A stretch of DNA of 64,000 nucleotides. Source: Desulfoluna limicola. Lineage in GTDB: Bacteria > Desulfobacterota > Desulfobacteria > Desulfobacterales > Desulfolunaceae. This document shows positions 1-9,605 of the stretch, piece after piece; positions within the stretch are counted from its first letter, which is position 1; each line of letters begins with the position of its first letter. Made by a program: the position numbers and the translations under genes. The stretch lies in the NCBI RefSeq assembly GCF_021654575.1, contig NZ_AP024488.1, forward strand, positions 2,170,001 to 2,234,000, in the 5' to 3' direction. The notes beneath the pieces were generated by a model. That model made no database searches, was not told the DNA's origin, and saw only the letters and a program-made list of their open reading frames with translations.

Positions 1-1547
1 TAATCCGGACAGCAGTACCGCGCGAAATACCAGGAGGACTCCACAAAGGTGTCCATGGTATCGGTGTCACGGCGCGCCTCGGTGTTCCCGCACTTGGGAC
101 AGGTGGTCTTTTTGAAGTAGTCCAGAGTCCCCAGAGGGGAGCCACCGGATTCAAGGAGCTGGGCGTCTTCCGGGAGCACAATGGGAAGGTCCTCTTCAGG
201 GACCGGCACCGCGCCGCAGGCATCGCAGTGGATCATGGGAATGGGTGTTCCCCAGTATCGCTGGCGGGACACGCCCCAATCCCTCAACCGGAAGGAAATT
301 GTTTTTTTACCGATGCCCCGCTCATCAAGGAAGTCGGTAATGGCCTCTTTGGCTGCCACGTTGTCCATGCCGTCGAAGGAGCCGGAGTTCACCATCTTAC
401 CGGTGCCTGCATAGGCCTCCGTCAAGGTGGCGCCGTCCAGCGTTTCCCCTTCAGGGCTCACGACGACCTTGACGTCCAACCCGTACTTGCGTGCAAAATC
501 GAAGTCGCGCTGATCATGGGCAGGCACTGACATCACCGCACCGGTGCCGTACTCCATCAGGGCAAAGTTGGCGGCATAGATGGGCATTTTGGAACCGGTC
601 AGGGGGTTGATGCAATGCGCCCCGGTAAACACCCCCTCTTTCTCGTAGCTCTCCACGGCCTTGCTGGAGCGATCCTGCTTGAGGATACGATCCACAAAGT
701 CTCCCACGGGCCCTTCCTGATCCGTCCCCTTCGACAGCTGGGCCACCATGGGGTGCTCTGGAGCCAGACACATAAAGGTCGCCCCAAAAAGAGTGTCAGG
801 GCGCGTGGTAAAGACTGAGAGGGTCTCATCAAAGCCATCCACCTCAAAAACCACTTCGGACCCCACGCTTTTGCCGATCCAGTTTTTCTGCATGGTGGTG
901 ACACTGTCGGGCCACCCGCCCAGCTTGTCGCAATGAACCAGAAGATCGTCCGCGTAGTCGGTAATCCGAAAGAACCACTGCCAGAGCTTCTTCTGCTGGA
1001 CAGTCTCCCCGCATCGCCAGCAGCAGTCGTTCTCCACCTGCTCGTTGGCCAGCACCGTGTGGCAGGACTCGCACCAGTTGACGTAGGACTCCTTGCGGTA
1101 AGCCATGCCCTTTTCAACCATCTGGATAAAAAGCCACTGCTCCCACCGGTAGTATTCCGGAGTACAGGTGGCGATCTCCCGATCCCAATCGTAGCTGAGA
1201 CCAATGCGCTTGAGCTGACTGCGCATGGTATCGATGTTGGCATAGGTCCATGCCGCGGGGTGGGTGTTGTTATCTATGGCGGCATTCTCCGCAGGCATCC
1301 CGAAGGCGTCCCACCCCATGGGGTGAAGCACATTAAAGCCCCGCATTTTTTTATACCGGGCCACCACATCCCCAATGGTGTAGTTCCGAACATGCCCCAT
1401 ATGGATATTGCCAGATGGGTATGGAAACATCTCCAGCAGGTAATATTTCTCTTTCTCGGGGTCTTCGACCACCCGGAACGAGCCATCTTCGGCCCACCTT
1501 TGCTGCCACTTGGACTCAATCGAGTCCGGGAGATACTTATCTTCCAT
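1..1547 (-). CDS. leuS: Leucyl-tRNA synthetase, N-terminal part (runs off the window)
   Basis: Charges tRNA-Leu with leucine in the cytoplasm (class I aminoacyl-tRNA synthetase). About 515 codons are present, and the reading frame is open to the window edge, so the C-terminal KMSKS loop and anticodon-binding part lie outside. The start at 1547 gives [14 protein letters not shown] and is preceded by GGAGG 11 bases upstream. The HIGH motif appears as HMGH in [15 protein letters not shown], near residue 50. A zinc-type cysteine pair set (CESCH then CCWRCG) follows near residues 155-175. The CP1 editing domain is recognisable by [12 protein letters not shown] and by the [14 protein letters not shown] segment. 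A second cysteine cluster (CDACG, CPKCG) precedes [14 protein letters not shown], as in bacterial LeuRS. The gene is divergent from the RNase G gene. Identity is confident; only completeness is limited by the window. Confidence 0.97.
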   Translation of the reverse strand, partial: MEDKYLPDSIESKWQQRWAEDGSFRVVEDPEKEKYYLLEMFPYPSGNIHMGHVRNYTIGDVVARYKKMRGFNVLHPMGWDAFGMPAENAAIDNNTHPAAWTYANIDTMRSQLKRIGLSYDWDREIATCTPEYYRWEQWLFIQMVEKGMAYRKESYVNWCESCHTVLANEQVENDCCWRCGETVQQKKLWQWFFRITDYADDLLVHCDKLGGWPDSVTTMQKNWIGKSVGSEVVFEVDGFDETLSVFTTRPDTLFGATFMCLAPEHPMVAQLSKGTDQEGPVGDFVDRILKQDRSSKAVESYEKEGVFTGAHCINPLTGSKMPIYAANFALMEYGTGAVMSVPAHDQRDFDFARKYGLDVKVVVSPEGETLDGATLTEAYAGTGKMVNSGSFDGMDNVAAKEAITDFLDERGIGKKTISFRLRDWGVSRQRYWGTPIPMIHCDACGAVPVPEEDLPIVLPEDAQLLESGGSPLGTLDYFKKTTCPKCGNTEARRDTDTMDTFVESSWYFARYCCPD

Positions 1548-2439
1548 TATATTTCAAACCTCCAGTGCGTGTAATATTGCAAATGGATTCAGAATCGTAG
1601 ACAGTAGATTCTCAATAAACGTAAGTACGTCAAACAAATTTAAATGCCATAATCATAGATAAATGGCAAGCAAAAGGCCCGATACACCCCCTGTCCTGCC
1701 CCCTCGAAGCCAGAAAAACCGGCGCCCTTCGCCTCCGGCGGCCGGGAGGTTTATATTGACTTGCCTCCGACAATCCCCTATTTAAAGAATACAAACAGAA
1801 TCGCCGCACACGGAACTGAGACCACCGGGACCCATCAACATATCCGTTACACAACACATTCCCCATCTCACTTGCCTCTGTGCGGCCAACCATGGCTGTG
1901 AAAAGAGCACCGGACTTCGAAATGGTCGAAGCCCCTTTTAAGACGGTTTCCATGAAATCAGTAGAGCCGTCGCACCCAATTTCGCTTTTTTTCACAAAAT
2001 CATGATGCCTCCGTCTCGAGTCAACGCCTCCCCCCGCATGGGGCTGTTGTGCGACAACGCCCCCCATAAAACCAATTGCATCCATGGGGACCGTGGACCG
2101 ATTCGCAGGCCATCATACAAATCACAACCATCGGATCAGAAGCATTCACCGGAGAGCCAGCTGCCTGCCGTTTCGTTATCGGTTTTTTCCGACCATGAAA
2201 CCCTCCTTGAGCCAGCGGTCTCACGACCCCGGTATGATGTTGCTACCCGCTGCAGAACCATCCCCGCACAATCCGCCACCAGACGCAATGGAGGAGACGG
2301 GATGGAGGCTGTCAGCATTTTCAAGGGCCCATATGCTTGGCACGCTTGCCGCGCAACCCACATCCCCATCGCAGAGCCCTGCCGGGTACAACTCCGTCTT
2401 CCGATCCACTCTCACGTTCGCCAAGGACAACACACCACT
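1548..2439. other. Long intergenic region between leuS and the RNase G gene
   Basis: About 890 bases lie between two divergent genes with no convincing coding sequence. The RNase G frame stays open upstream to 2002, but the extra 146 codons look like random translation with no domain, so they were not used. Around 1720-1755 is a G+C-rich CCTCCGGCGGCCGGGAGG stretch that resembles part of the dispersed repeats elsewhere in the window. Promoters for both flanking genes must lie here, but no clear pair of boxes was found. Confidence 0.5.
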
Positions 2440-3900
2440 ATGACAAGTAAAATCCTCATTAATTCGGTGGATCCAGAAGAGTGCCGGATCGCCAAAGTCA
2501 CCAATTCGCGCCTTGAAGAGTTCCACCTTGAAACCACCTCACGCGAGAGCATCCAGGGCAACATCTACAAAGCGGTGGTCACCCGGGTTGAACCCAGCCT
2601 CCAGGCCGTCTTCGTTGATTTCGGAAACGAGAAAAACGGATTCCTCCAAAAGCAGGAAATTCACTCCTCCTACTACCAGCAAACCGGTGAAAACGAGAAA
2701 AACCTCACCCGCCTTATCAAGAGAGGGCAGGAGCTCATCGTCCAGGTCACCAAGAACCCCATCATGAACAAAGGGGCAATGCTCACCACCTTCATCTCCC
2801 TGCCTGGACGCCATGCGGTCCTCATGCCCGGAAGCAGCAACCGGGGGGTCTCCCGCCAGATCGAGGACGAAAAAGAGCGTGCCCGTCTCAAGGAGATCAT
2901 CGGCAAACTCAAGCTTGCCGACGGGTACGGACTCATTGTTCGAACGGCCGGTGAAAACAGCAACAAAACCATGATCTCCAAAGATGTCACCTACCTTACC
3001 AAGGTGTGGAAAGATCTCAACAAGCAGGCCATCAACACCCCCGGCCCCACCCTTCTCTTCAAGGAGAAAAACCTTGCCGTACGGGCCATTCGAGACTACC
3101 TCACCGACGACGTATCCGAAATCCTGGTGGACAACCCGGACGCGTTCCAGGAGATCAAGGAGTTCATCCGCCTCATCGCACCCAAGCACGTCAAGCTGAC
3201 CAAACTCTACACCGGCGACAAGCCGATCTTTACCAAGCACCAGCTTGAGAGCCAGATCTCCTCGATCTTTGAGAGCCGCGTTGCCCTGAACTCCGGGGGC
3301 TCCATCGTCATCGACCAGACAGAAGCCCTCGTGGCCATTGACGTCAACTCCGGCAAAGGCACCCAGAAAAAGAACATCGAACAGACCGCCCTCATGACCA
3401 ACCTGGAAGCCGCAGAGGAAGTGGCTCGCCAGCTCCGCTTGCGTGACCTGGGGGGCCTCATCGTCATCGACTTTATTGACATGCGTGAGCCCAAAAACCG
3501 GGGATCCGTCGAAACCACCCTGAAAGAGAACCTGAAGTCGGACAAAGCCCGCACCAAAGTGGGGCGTATCTCCCGATTTGGCCTCCTGGAGATGTCCCGC
3601 CAACGGATCCGACCCTCCATCGAGTTCGGCAGCATGGTCCCCTGCCAGCACTGCAAAGGCAAGGGGATGATTCTTTCCACGGAAACTGTGGCCCTCGCCT
3701 TCCTGAGAAAGCTCAGCCTGGAGACCTTGAAAGACGGCATCACAACCGCCAAGGGATACGTTCCCCCTGATGTGGCGGTGTACCTGCTCAACAAAAAACG
3801 GGCTGAAATTCTCGACATCGAGATCAAGCGCAGCATCTCCATCACCATCGAGGGCAACTCCAACATGGTCCACGGAGACAGTCGGATTCTCTGCGAGTAA
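2440..3900 (+). CDS. rng: Ribonuclease G/E family endoribonuclease
   Basis: Single-strand-specific endoribonuclease acting in rRNA 5' maturation and mRNA decay. The product is 486 residues, the size of RNase G rather than the long RNase E. The N-terminus (MTSKILINSV) leads into an S1-type RNA-binding domain at about residues 35-120 (AVFVDFGNEKNGFL). The metal-binding DNase-I-like domain holds the two expected aspartates, D301 in TEALVAIDVNSGK and D344 in GGLIVIDFIDM. The zinc-link pair is C402 and C405 in CQHCKG. The ATG at 2440 was chosen because it matches family N-termini, although its AAGGA ribosome site is 12 bases away and the frame is open further upstream. The RNase E C-terminal degradosome scaffold is absent. 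Confidence 0.93.
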   Translation: MTSKILINSVDPEECRIAKVTNSRLEEFHLETTSRESIQGNIYKAVVTRVEPSLQAVFVDFGNEKNGFLQKQEIHSSYYQQTGENEKNLTRLIKRGQELIVQVTKNPIMNKGAMLTTFISLPGRHAVLMPGSSNRGVSRQIEDEKERARLKEIIGKLKLADGYGLIVRTAGENSNKTMISKDVTYLTKVWKDLNKQAINTPGPTLLFKEKNLAVRAIRDYLTDDVSEILVDNPDAFQEIKEFIRLIAPKHVKLTKLYTGDKPIFTKHQLESQISSIFESRVALNSGGSIVIDQTEALVAIDVNSGKGTQKKNIEQTALMTNLEAAEEVARQLRLRDLGGLIVIDFIDMREPKNRGSVETTLKENLKSDKARTKVGRISRFGLLEMSRQRIRPSIEFGSMVPCQHCKGKGMILSTETVALAFLRKLSLETLKDGITTAKGYVPPDVAVYLLNKKRAEILDIEIKRSISITIEGNSNMVHGDSRILCE

Positions 3901-3938
3901 GACCGCAGGGGGAGCCCGGGGCCACAGGCCCATTTGTG

Positions 3939-3968
3939 TTGACACCCAAGGCTCTTTTACTGTATCTG
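3939..3968 (+). promoter_or_regulatory. Possible sigma-70 promoter upstream of yajC
   Basis: TTGACA at 3939-3944 is followed after 18 bases by TATCTG at 3963-3968. It would give a leader of about 210 bases before yajC. The -35 box is perfect and the -10 box is weak, so this is only a candidate. Confidence 0.4.
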
Positions 3969-4184
3969 TGATGCTGTTTACACTAGGCCGGATAAGCGAT
4001 TAAACATGCTGCACATTTAACGCCACCGGCCTTTCGTTCACGTCCCTGTCACAAAGGGGATGGATACGAAGAAAATTTGAGCCATTGTAATCACGTGCAA
4101 CGCCTTTACGCACAGCGCAGGCATGCATAGGCTTTTCATAAAGCCGTTATACACAACCCTTTTAATCCATATAAAAGGAGCAAC

Positions 4185-4490
4185 ATGTTCATCAGCACAG
4201 CACACGCCATGGGAACCCAGGGCGCCGCAGGCCAGCAGGGAGGCATTGCCGCCTTTGTCCCTCTGATTCTGATGTTTGTCATTTTTTACTTTCTCCTGAT
4301 CCGCCCCCAGCAGAAAAAGGCCAAGGCACATCAGGAGATGATCAACGCAATCAAAAAAGGGGACAATGTTGTCACCTCCGGTGGTATCCACGGTACCATC
4401 GTAAAGGTGGATGATGCCACCGTGACCCTTGAAATCGCTGAAAAAGTGAACATCAAGGTTATCCGTGCCAACATCTCCGTCAAAATCTGA
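4185..4490 (+). CDS. yajC: Preprotein translocase subunit YajC
   Basis: Small inner-membrane partner of SecDF in the Sec translocon holo-complex. It has 101 residues. A single membrane helix (about residues 21-40, ending in FYFLLIRPQQKKAK) is followed by a cytoplasmic beta-rich tail with the family motif KKGDNVVTSGGIHGTI. The start follows AAAGGAG with good spacing. It lies directly upstream of secD and secF, the standard order yajC-secD-secF. A strong hairpin separates it from secD. Confidence 0.96.
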   Translation: MFISTAHAMGTQGAAGQQGGIAAFVPLILMFVIFYFLLIRPQQKKAKAHQEMINAIKKGDNVVTSGGIHGTIVKVDDATVTLEIAEKVNIKVIRANISVKI

Positions 4491-4534
4491 TCCCCCTTCG
4501 GGTGTTTGGATCGGACTTTCCCCATAGCGAATAG

Positions 4535-4571
4535 AAAGCACATAAGGGGCCATGGGCCGCTTGTGTGCTTT
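4535..4571 (+). terminator. Hairpin between yajC and secD
   Basis: Bases 4535-4551 pair with 4555-4571 over 17 positions with two imperfect pairs and a three-base loop. The stem is followed by TTATATTCTTTC. It could be a partial terminator or mRNA-stabilising hairpin that sets the yajC to secD ratio. Confidence 0.55.
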
Positions 4572-4722
4572 TATATTCTTTCTTGTACGAACAGCTTTTA
4601 CCAGAGTGAGCACCCAGGGAACAGTGACCCTTGCGTTGAAGTCCGCTTAATGAACAGATCCTGACCTTGAGCAACTTTTCACGAAATCACCTTCACCCAC
4701 TGGGCTGAGAGAGGAAGCACCA

Positions 4723-6327
4723 TTGAAGAATCTATCCTGGAGACTGATAGCGGTTCTTGTGGTTATCGTCATGGCTGCCGTGTTTATCCTTCCCACGGCA
4801 ACCATGTACCTGAAAGGGACAAACGAGCCCGACATGTGGCCCCACAAAAAAATCAATTTGGGCCTCGACCTGCAAGGCGGCATGCACCTGGTACTGGAAG
4901 TCCAGACCGAGAAGGCCGTTGAGAACGCCATGTCCCTGAAAATTTCTGATATCCGCCAGGCCCTTCGCAAGATAGCCATGAAGAACAGGGGCGTCGCGCT
5001 GGTAGACCAGAGTTCCAAGCTCAATGTCAAGCTCCTCTCTCCTGATGACCTTCCCGAATTCAAAGGCATCATCGCCGACGATTTTCCCGACCTGGAAATC
5101 GCCTCCACGTCAGAGAGCGGCGGCGTGACCCTCGTCACCCTCGCCATGAAAACCGCCGAGGCGGAACGCGTGAAAAAATTTGCTGCGGACCAGGCCCTTG
5201 AAACCATCCGCAACCGCATCGACGAATTCGGCGTCAGCGAGCCAGATATCCGTAAGCAGGGTGAAAACCGTATCCAAATCCAGCTTCCCGGCATCACCGA
5301 CACCAAAAGCGCCAAAGACCTCATCGGGAAGACGGCCACCCTTCAGTTCCGCCTTGTGGATGAGGACAGCGACGTGCGAACAGCTCTTGAGACACACGCC
5401 CCGGCGGGAAGTGAGCTCCTCTATCTCGAGCGCAAAGACGCCACCACCGGAGCGGAGTCATCCACACCCATGCTGATCAAGAAGCGCGTCCTCCTCACCG
5501 GCGACTCCCTCACCGATGCCCGGGTACTTTTTGATAACATGGCGAACGAGCCTTACGTTTCCATCGAATTTGATCGCAAAGGGGGGCATATTTTCAGCAA
5601 GGTGACCGGCGACAACATCAATCGCCGTCTCGCCATCGTGCTGGATGATACGGTCTACTCCGCACCGGTGATCCGTACGAAAATCCCAGGCGGCAAAGCT
5701 CAGATTACCGGCGGCTTCACCATGGAGGAAGCCAGGGTTCTGGCCATCGCCCTGAGAGCCGGTGCCCTGCCGGCCCCTGTCAAGATCCTTGAGGAGCGCA
5801 CCGTCGGTCCCACACTGGGTGCTGACTCCATCCGCAAGGGTGTCTGGTCCATGCTCATGGGCGGCCTGGTTGTCATTCTCTTCATGGCCGTTTATTACAA
5901 AGGGGCCGGCCTCATTGCAGACCTCGCCCTTGTCCTCAACGTGACACTCATCGCTGCAGGCCTCGCTGCATTCCAGGCCACCCTCACCCTGCCGGGCATT
6001 GCCGGGATCATTCTGACCATCGGCATGGCAGTGGACGCCAACGTGCTTATTTTTGAGCGAATACGCGAGGAGCTAAACCTCGGGCAAAGCCCGATTGCAG
6101 CCGTGGAGGCAGGGTTCGAGAAAGCAACCCTGACCATCATGGACGCCAACGTCACCACGCTTATTGCAGCCATCGTTCTGTTCCAGTTCGGTTCCGGTCC
6201 GGTAAAGGGCTTTGCCGTCACCCTCGGCATCGGTATCCTCTCCAGCCTATTTACGGCCCTTGTGGTGTCAAGACTGCTGTTTGATTCCATCCTGCGCAAG
6301 GCGAACGTAAAAACCCTGAGCATATAG
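4723..6327 (+). CDS. secD: Protein translocase subunit SecD
   Basis: Inner-membrane RND-type subunit that uses the proton motive force to help complete Sec-dependent export. It has 534 residues. Membrane helix 1 spans about residues 8-28. The hallmark GLDLQGGMHL is at about 47-56. The large periplasmic domain includes RNRIDEFGVSEPDI and the segment leading to PGIT. Five further helices lie in the C-terminal third, with the D4-type motif DANVLIFERIREEL. The start appears to be TTG at 4723, since no ATG or GTG sits near the GAGGAAG ribosome site 5 bases upstream. A TTG start may keep translation low. secF follows 21 bases after the stop. Confidence 0.96.
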   Translation: MKNLSWRLIAVLVVIVMAAVFILPTATMYLKGTNEPDMWPHKKINLGLDLQGGMHLVLEVQTEKAVENAMSLKISDIRQALRKIAMKNRGVALVDQSSKLNVKLLSPDDLPEFKGIIADDFPDLEIASTSESGGVTLVTLAMKTAEAERVKKFAADQALETIRNRIDEFGVSEPDIRKQGENRIQIQLPGITDTKSAKDLIGKTATLQFRLVDEDSDVRTALETHAPAGSELLYLERKDATTGAESSTPMLIKKRVLLTGDSLTDARVLFDNMANEPYVSIEFDRKGGHIFSKVTGDNINRRLAIVLDDTVYSAPVIRTKIPGGKAQITGGFTMEEARVLAIALRAGALPAPVKILEERTVGPTLGADSIRKGVWSMLMGGLVVILFMAVYYKGAGLIADLALVLNVTLIAAGLAAFQATLTLPGIAGIILTIGMAVDANVLIFERIREELNLGQSPIAAVEAGFEKATLTIMDANVTTLIAAIVLFQFGSGPVKGFAVTLGIGILSSLFTALVVSRLLFDSILRKANVKTLSI

Positions 6328-6348
6328 CCCTTAGTGAGGACATTTCCT

Positions 6349-7398
6349 ATGCAGTTTATCAAAGAGACCAACATCAACTTCACAGGCGTCAAGAAGATCG
6401 CGTTCGGCATCTCCCTGGCCCTTATCGCCATCAGCCTTCTCACCCTGATCGTTCACAAAGGGCCCCGGTACGGCGTCGACTTTGCGGGCGGCAGCTCCCT
6501 TCAAGTAAAATTTGAAGGCCCTGTCGATATCGCCGCAGTAAAAAGAGGCCTTGAGCCCGCCGGCCTTGCCGGTGCCTCGGTCCAGCAGTTCGGAAGCGAC
6601 AGCGACCATGAATACCAGATCCGAACAAAGCAGGCCTTCATGACCGACAGCGACTTTGCCCCGATGATCAAAAAAACTCTGGGTGAAAGCACGGGCACTG
6701 TTGTTCGGGACCTGAGCCTTGACATGGTCGGCCCCCAGGTAAGCAAGGACCTGAGACAGAACGCCCTTCTGGCCATGTTTTATGCCCTTTTGTTCATCAT
6801 CATCTACATCTCGGGACGATTTGAGCTGAAATGGGGCATTTCAGGCGCCCTGGCCGCCATCCTGGGCGGCGCCGTCTACGGCATGAGTCAGCTCCAGTCC
6901 ATCGCTTTCATCAGCTCGGGGATGCCGTTTCTCATCGTGTTTGCCCTTCTGGTGAGCATCGTCTTCTGCTGGTTCCTGGAGCTGAAATACGCCATGGGAG
7001 CGATTATCGCACTCATCCACGACGTCACCATCACCGTGGGCATCTTCTCCCTGCTTAACGTTGAATTTACCCTGCCCATCATCGCGGCTCTGCTCACCAT
7101 CATCGGCTACTCTCTCAACGACACCATCATTGTCTTTGACCGAATCCGTGAAAACGGAAAAAAACTCAACAAAAAACCGATGGATTTTATCATCAACCGA
7201 AGCGTAAACGAGACCCTGAGTCGGACCATCCTCACCTCCGGGACCACCCTTATGGTCGTGTTGGCCCTTTTTGCATTTGGCGGCGGCGTCATTCACGACT
7301 TTGCCTTGGCCATGATCATCGGCGTCACGATCGGAACGTACTCTTCGATTTATGTTGCCAGCCCCATTCTCCTGGCGTGGAAGACCGATAACGAGTAA
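6349..7398 (+). CDS. secF: Protein translocase subunit SecF
   Basis: Partner of SecD in the SecDF-YajC complex of the inner membrane. I chose the ATG at 6349 (MQFIKETNINFTG) because GAGGA lies 8 bases upstream; an in-frame GTG at 6334 overlaps that ribosome site and is less likely. The product has 349 residues with six predicted membrane helices. GVDFAGGSSLQV follows helix 1. The C-terminal part carries SLNDTIIVFDRIREN, typical of SecF. It forms an operon with yajC and secD and ends ahead of a GC-rich hairpin. Confidence 0.96.
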   Translation: MQFIKETNINFTGVKKIAFGISLALIAISLLTLIVHKGPRYGVDFAGGSSLQVKFEGPVDIAAVKRGLEPAGLAGASVQQFGSDSDHEYQIRTKQAFMTDSDFAPMIKKTLGESTGTVVRDLSLDMVGPQVSKDLRQNALLAMFYALLFIIIYISGRFELKWGISGALAAILGGAVYGMSQLQSIAFISSGMPFLIVFALLVSIVFCWFLELKYAMGAIIALIHDVTITVGIFSLLNVEFTLPIIAALLTIIGYSLNDTIIVFDRIRENGKKLNKKPMDFIINRSVNETLSRTILTSGTTLMVVLALFAFGGGVIHDFALAMIIGVTIGTYSSIYVASPILLAWKTDNE

Positions 7399-7420
7399 TA
7401 TGCCCCGCTGATAGAACGTC

Positions 7421-7454
7421 ACCCGCCGGCGGCCTCCAACCGGAGCCGGCGGGT
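7421..7454 (+). terminator. Hairpin after secF
   Basis: ACCCGCCGGC (7421-7430) pairs perfectly with GCCGGCGGGT (7445-7454) across a 14-base loop. A C-rich run rather than a clean T-tract follows, so it may be a weak terminator or a 3' stabiliser. It marks the end of the sec operon. Confidence 0.5.
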
Positions 7455-7661
7455 CCCCCCTTGTTTCCTTCCCCCCCTCTTTTTGCTTTACATTCCCTGA
7501 GCCCTTCTGTTAACTTTTCTAACGCATTTTCATCTGGACACCGCCGCAACGATACGTGAGCAAATGATACAAATGACACGATTTGGCCCGGCAATGAGCA
7601 CCCAGCTGTTCCATGGAAACCTATCCACAAACCCACTCATTCCGGCAGGAGTTTAACCACG

Positions 7662-8435
7662 ATGACAAAGGCAACGGCCAGGCGTACAAACGGTTCCCCC
7701 CAAAAACACACCGCAGTGGCCATCATGATTGCCCTGCTCTTTCTTCCCGCATGCAAGACGGCTCAACCCAGGCGTGATTCGGGCACAGCCACCCTCTCCC
7801 GCGAACTGGACGAAACCCGCCGCAAAATGGATGAAATGCATCACCGCATGTCGGTCCTGCAATTCATGGTGGACAGCCACGAACGGGCCATCTCCGACTT
7901 AGAGCGACAGTCCACAGGCACCCCTGCCGCGGCCCCGCCACCGATACAGCCAAAGGCCACCGCACCTAAAATCACGGAAGAACCGGCAAAGACCCCCTCG
8001 GTTCAGCCCAAGGCGATGCCTATCCCCACCAAGAAGAAACAGTCGGACAAAGGCAACCTTGCCAGCCAGACTTACACCCAGGCATTTGCCGCCATGAAGG
8101 ATAAAAACCACGAAAAGGCCCTCGTCCTTTTCCGAGAAGTCGCCGAGAAATGGCCCGACGACAACCTCGCCGACAATGCCATTTACTGGTCGGGTGAAAT
8201 CCACTATGATAGAAAAGATTATTCGGCCGCAATCAGTGCGTTCCGAACACTTCTGACCAAATACCCCAAAGGCAGCAAAGCCCCTGATGCCCTTCTGAAA
8301 ACAGGCTATGCGTTTCTTGCCCTCGACGACAAGGAATCCGCCCGTAAATACCTGAAGCGGGTGGTCATGGAGTACCCCTTTACAACGTCGGGCGCCAAAG
8401 CGGAAAAAGTGCTCAACTCCCTGGACGAAAACTAA
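7662..8435 (+). CDS. cpoB: CpoB/YbgF-like Tol-Pal associated protein (lipoprotein-like)
   Basis: Probably a periplasmic cell-division and peptidoglycan co-ordination factor of the Tol-Pal system. It has 257 residues. The signal peptide ends in LPAC, so C31 may be lipidated; E. coli CpoB is soluble, so this would be a lineage feature. A coiled-coil stretch (about 40-85, LSRELDETRRKMDEMHHRM) matches the trimerisation region. A proline-rich linker follows. Three TPR-like repeats occupy about 130-255 (YTQAFAAMKDKNHEKAL; DNAIYWSGEIHYDRKDY; DALLKTGYAFLALDDKE), the usual YbgF C-terminal domain. No tol or pal gene is nearby. CAGGAG precedes the start. The assignment rests on the coiled coil plus the TPR pattern. 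Confidence 0.8.
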   Translation: MTKATARRTNGSPQKHTAVAIMIALLFLPACKTAQPRRDSGTATLSRELDETRRKMDEMHHRMSVLQFMVDSHERAISDLERQSTGTPAAAPPPIQPKATAPKITEEPAKTPSVQPKAMPIPTKKKQSDKGNLASQTYTQAFAAMKDKNHEKALVLFREVAEKWPDDNLADNAIYWSGEIHYDRKDYSAAISAFRTLLTKYPKGSKAPDALLKTGYAFLALDDKESARKYLKRVVMEYPFTTSGAKAEKVLNSLDEN

Positions 8436-8459
8436 GACAGCGTAATTCGGACCCAATCG

Positions 8460-9605
8460 ATGAACCTTCTGCCCTGGTTCGCCCTCAAGGAAGTACCCGG
8501 CGTCGGGAACCTTCTATTTAAACGGTTGATCGCCACATTCCACTCACCCGAACAGGTCTTTGCGGCCGATGTGGAGGACCTGTGCCGTGTGGAGGGTATC
8601 TCTCGTCGGCTTGCTGGCGCCATCTGCTCCCACGACGCTTCAGACCAGGCGAAGCGAAACCTTGATCGTGCCTGTGAGGCCGGGGTCTCCCTGGTCCCTC
8701 TGACCCACCCCGGTTACCCGCGTCTCCTGGCCGAGATCCACGACCCGCCACCGATTCTCCAGGTGGCAGGCCAGCTGGACCCTGACGCAGCAATGGTGGC
8801 CCTTGTCGGCTCGCGAAGAGCCACCTCCTATGGGTTACAAAATGCCACGCGGTTGGCTGCCGACCTCGCAGCCAGGGGATTTGCCATTGTCAGCGGGCTG
8901 GCGCGGGGCATCGACACCGCGGCTCACGCAGGCGCCCTGTCGTCCCCGGGGCGGACCATCGCCGTCCTGGGATGTGGCCTTGGCACTGTCTACCCGCCCG
9001 AAAACAGGCGGCTTGCCGAAGCCATCGCCCAATCGGGTGCCGTCATCTCCGAATTTCAGTATGACGCCCCACCGGAGGCACACCATTTCCCCATGCGAAA
9101 TCGCATCATCAGCGGTATCAGCTTGGGAACAGTGGTTGTGGAGGCATCGCTCAAAAGCGGGTCACTCATCACAGCACGGTGTGCCACCGATCAAAACAGG
9201 GAGGTCTTTGCAGTTCCGGGGCATATCCATGCTTCCCAGAGCGCCGGTACCCATCGCCTCATTCGGGATGGAGCAAAACTGGTGGCGTCGGCAGCAGATA
9301 TCACGGATGAGTTCTCGGCACATGTTCACCCCCCCACGAATTTAAATGCAACGCCCCGTGATCTCAACCATTTAACACACACAAAAAACAGAGCAGCGGC
9401 CTACTCTTCGAAATTTCCTCTTGATCATGAGGAGATCTCTGTATTAAAGGTCCTTGACTTGTATCCGTCGCATATCGACGATATTTTACAAACCGTTCCC
9501 ATGGGGGCGGGTCGACTCTCCGCCGTATTGATGACCCTTGAGTTAAAAGGCATGGTGGTGCGATCCCCCGGAAAACTCTTTTCGTTGAAAGAGGAGAAAA
9601 CGTGA
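8460..9605 (+). CDS. dprA: DNA processing protein DprA (Smf)
   Basis: Single-stranded DNA-binding RecA loader used in natural transformation and recombination. It has 381 residues. An N-terminal helix-hairpin-helix-like region (residues 1-60, KEVPGVGNLLFKRL) precedes the Rossmann-like DprA domain. Landmarks are GSRRAT (117-122), VSGLARGIDTAAH (from about 144), GTVYPPENRRL, FPMRNRIISG and ITARCATDQNREVFAVPG. A winged-helix-like C-terminal domain occupies about 310-380. The last four bases overlap the topA GTG start (GTGA), so the two genes are translationally coupled. This pairing of dprA with topA is common in bacteria. Confidence 0.95.
   Translation: MNLLPWFALKEVPGVGNLLFKRLIATFHSPEQVFAADVEDLCRVEGISRRLAGAICSHDASDQAKRNLDRACEAGVSLVPLTHPGYPRLLAEIHDPPPILQVAGQLDPDAAMVALVGSRRATSYGLQNATRLAADLAARGFAIVSGLARGIDTAAHAGALSSPGRTIAVLGCGLGTVYPPENRRLAEAIAQSGAVISEFQYDAPPEAHHFPMRNRIISGISLGTVVVEASLKSGSLITARCATDQNREVFAVPGHIHASQSAGTHRLIRDGAKLVASAADITDEFSAHVHPPTNLNATPRDLNHLTHTKNRAAAYSSKFPLDHEEISVLKVLDLYPSHIDDILQTVPMGAGRLSAVLMTLELKGMVVRSPGKLFSLKEEKT

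Noticed and set aside
2002..2439. Upstream extension of the RNase G frame
   Set aside because: The extra 146 codons look non-coding and family N-termini start at the ATG at 2440.
2539..3945. 468-codon open frame on the minus strand opposite the RNase G gene
   Set aside because: It is an antisense shadow of a clear RNase G gene with intact motifs; the translation has no recognisable domain.
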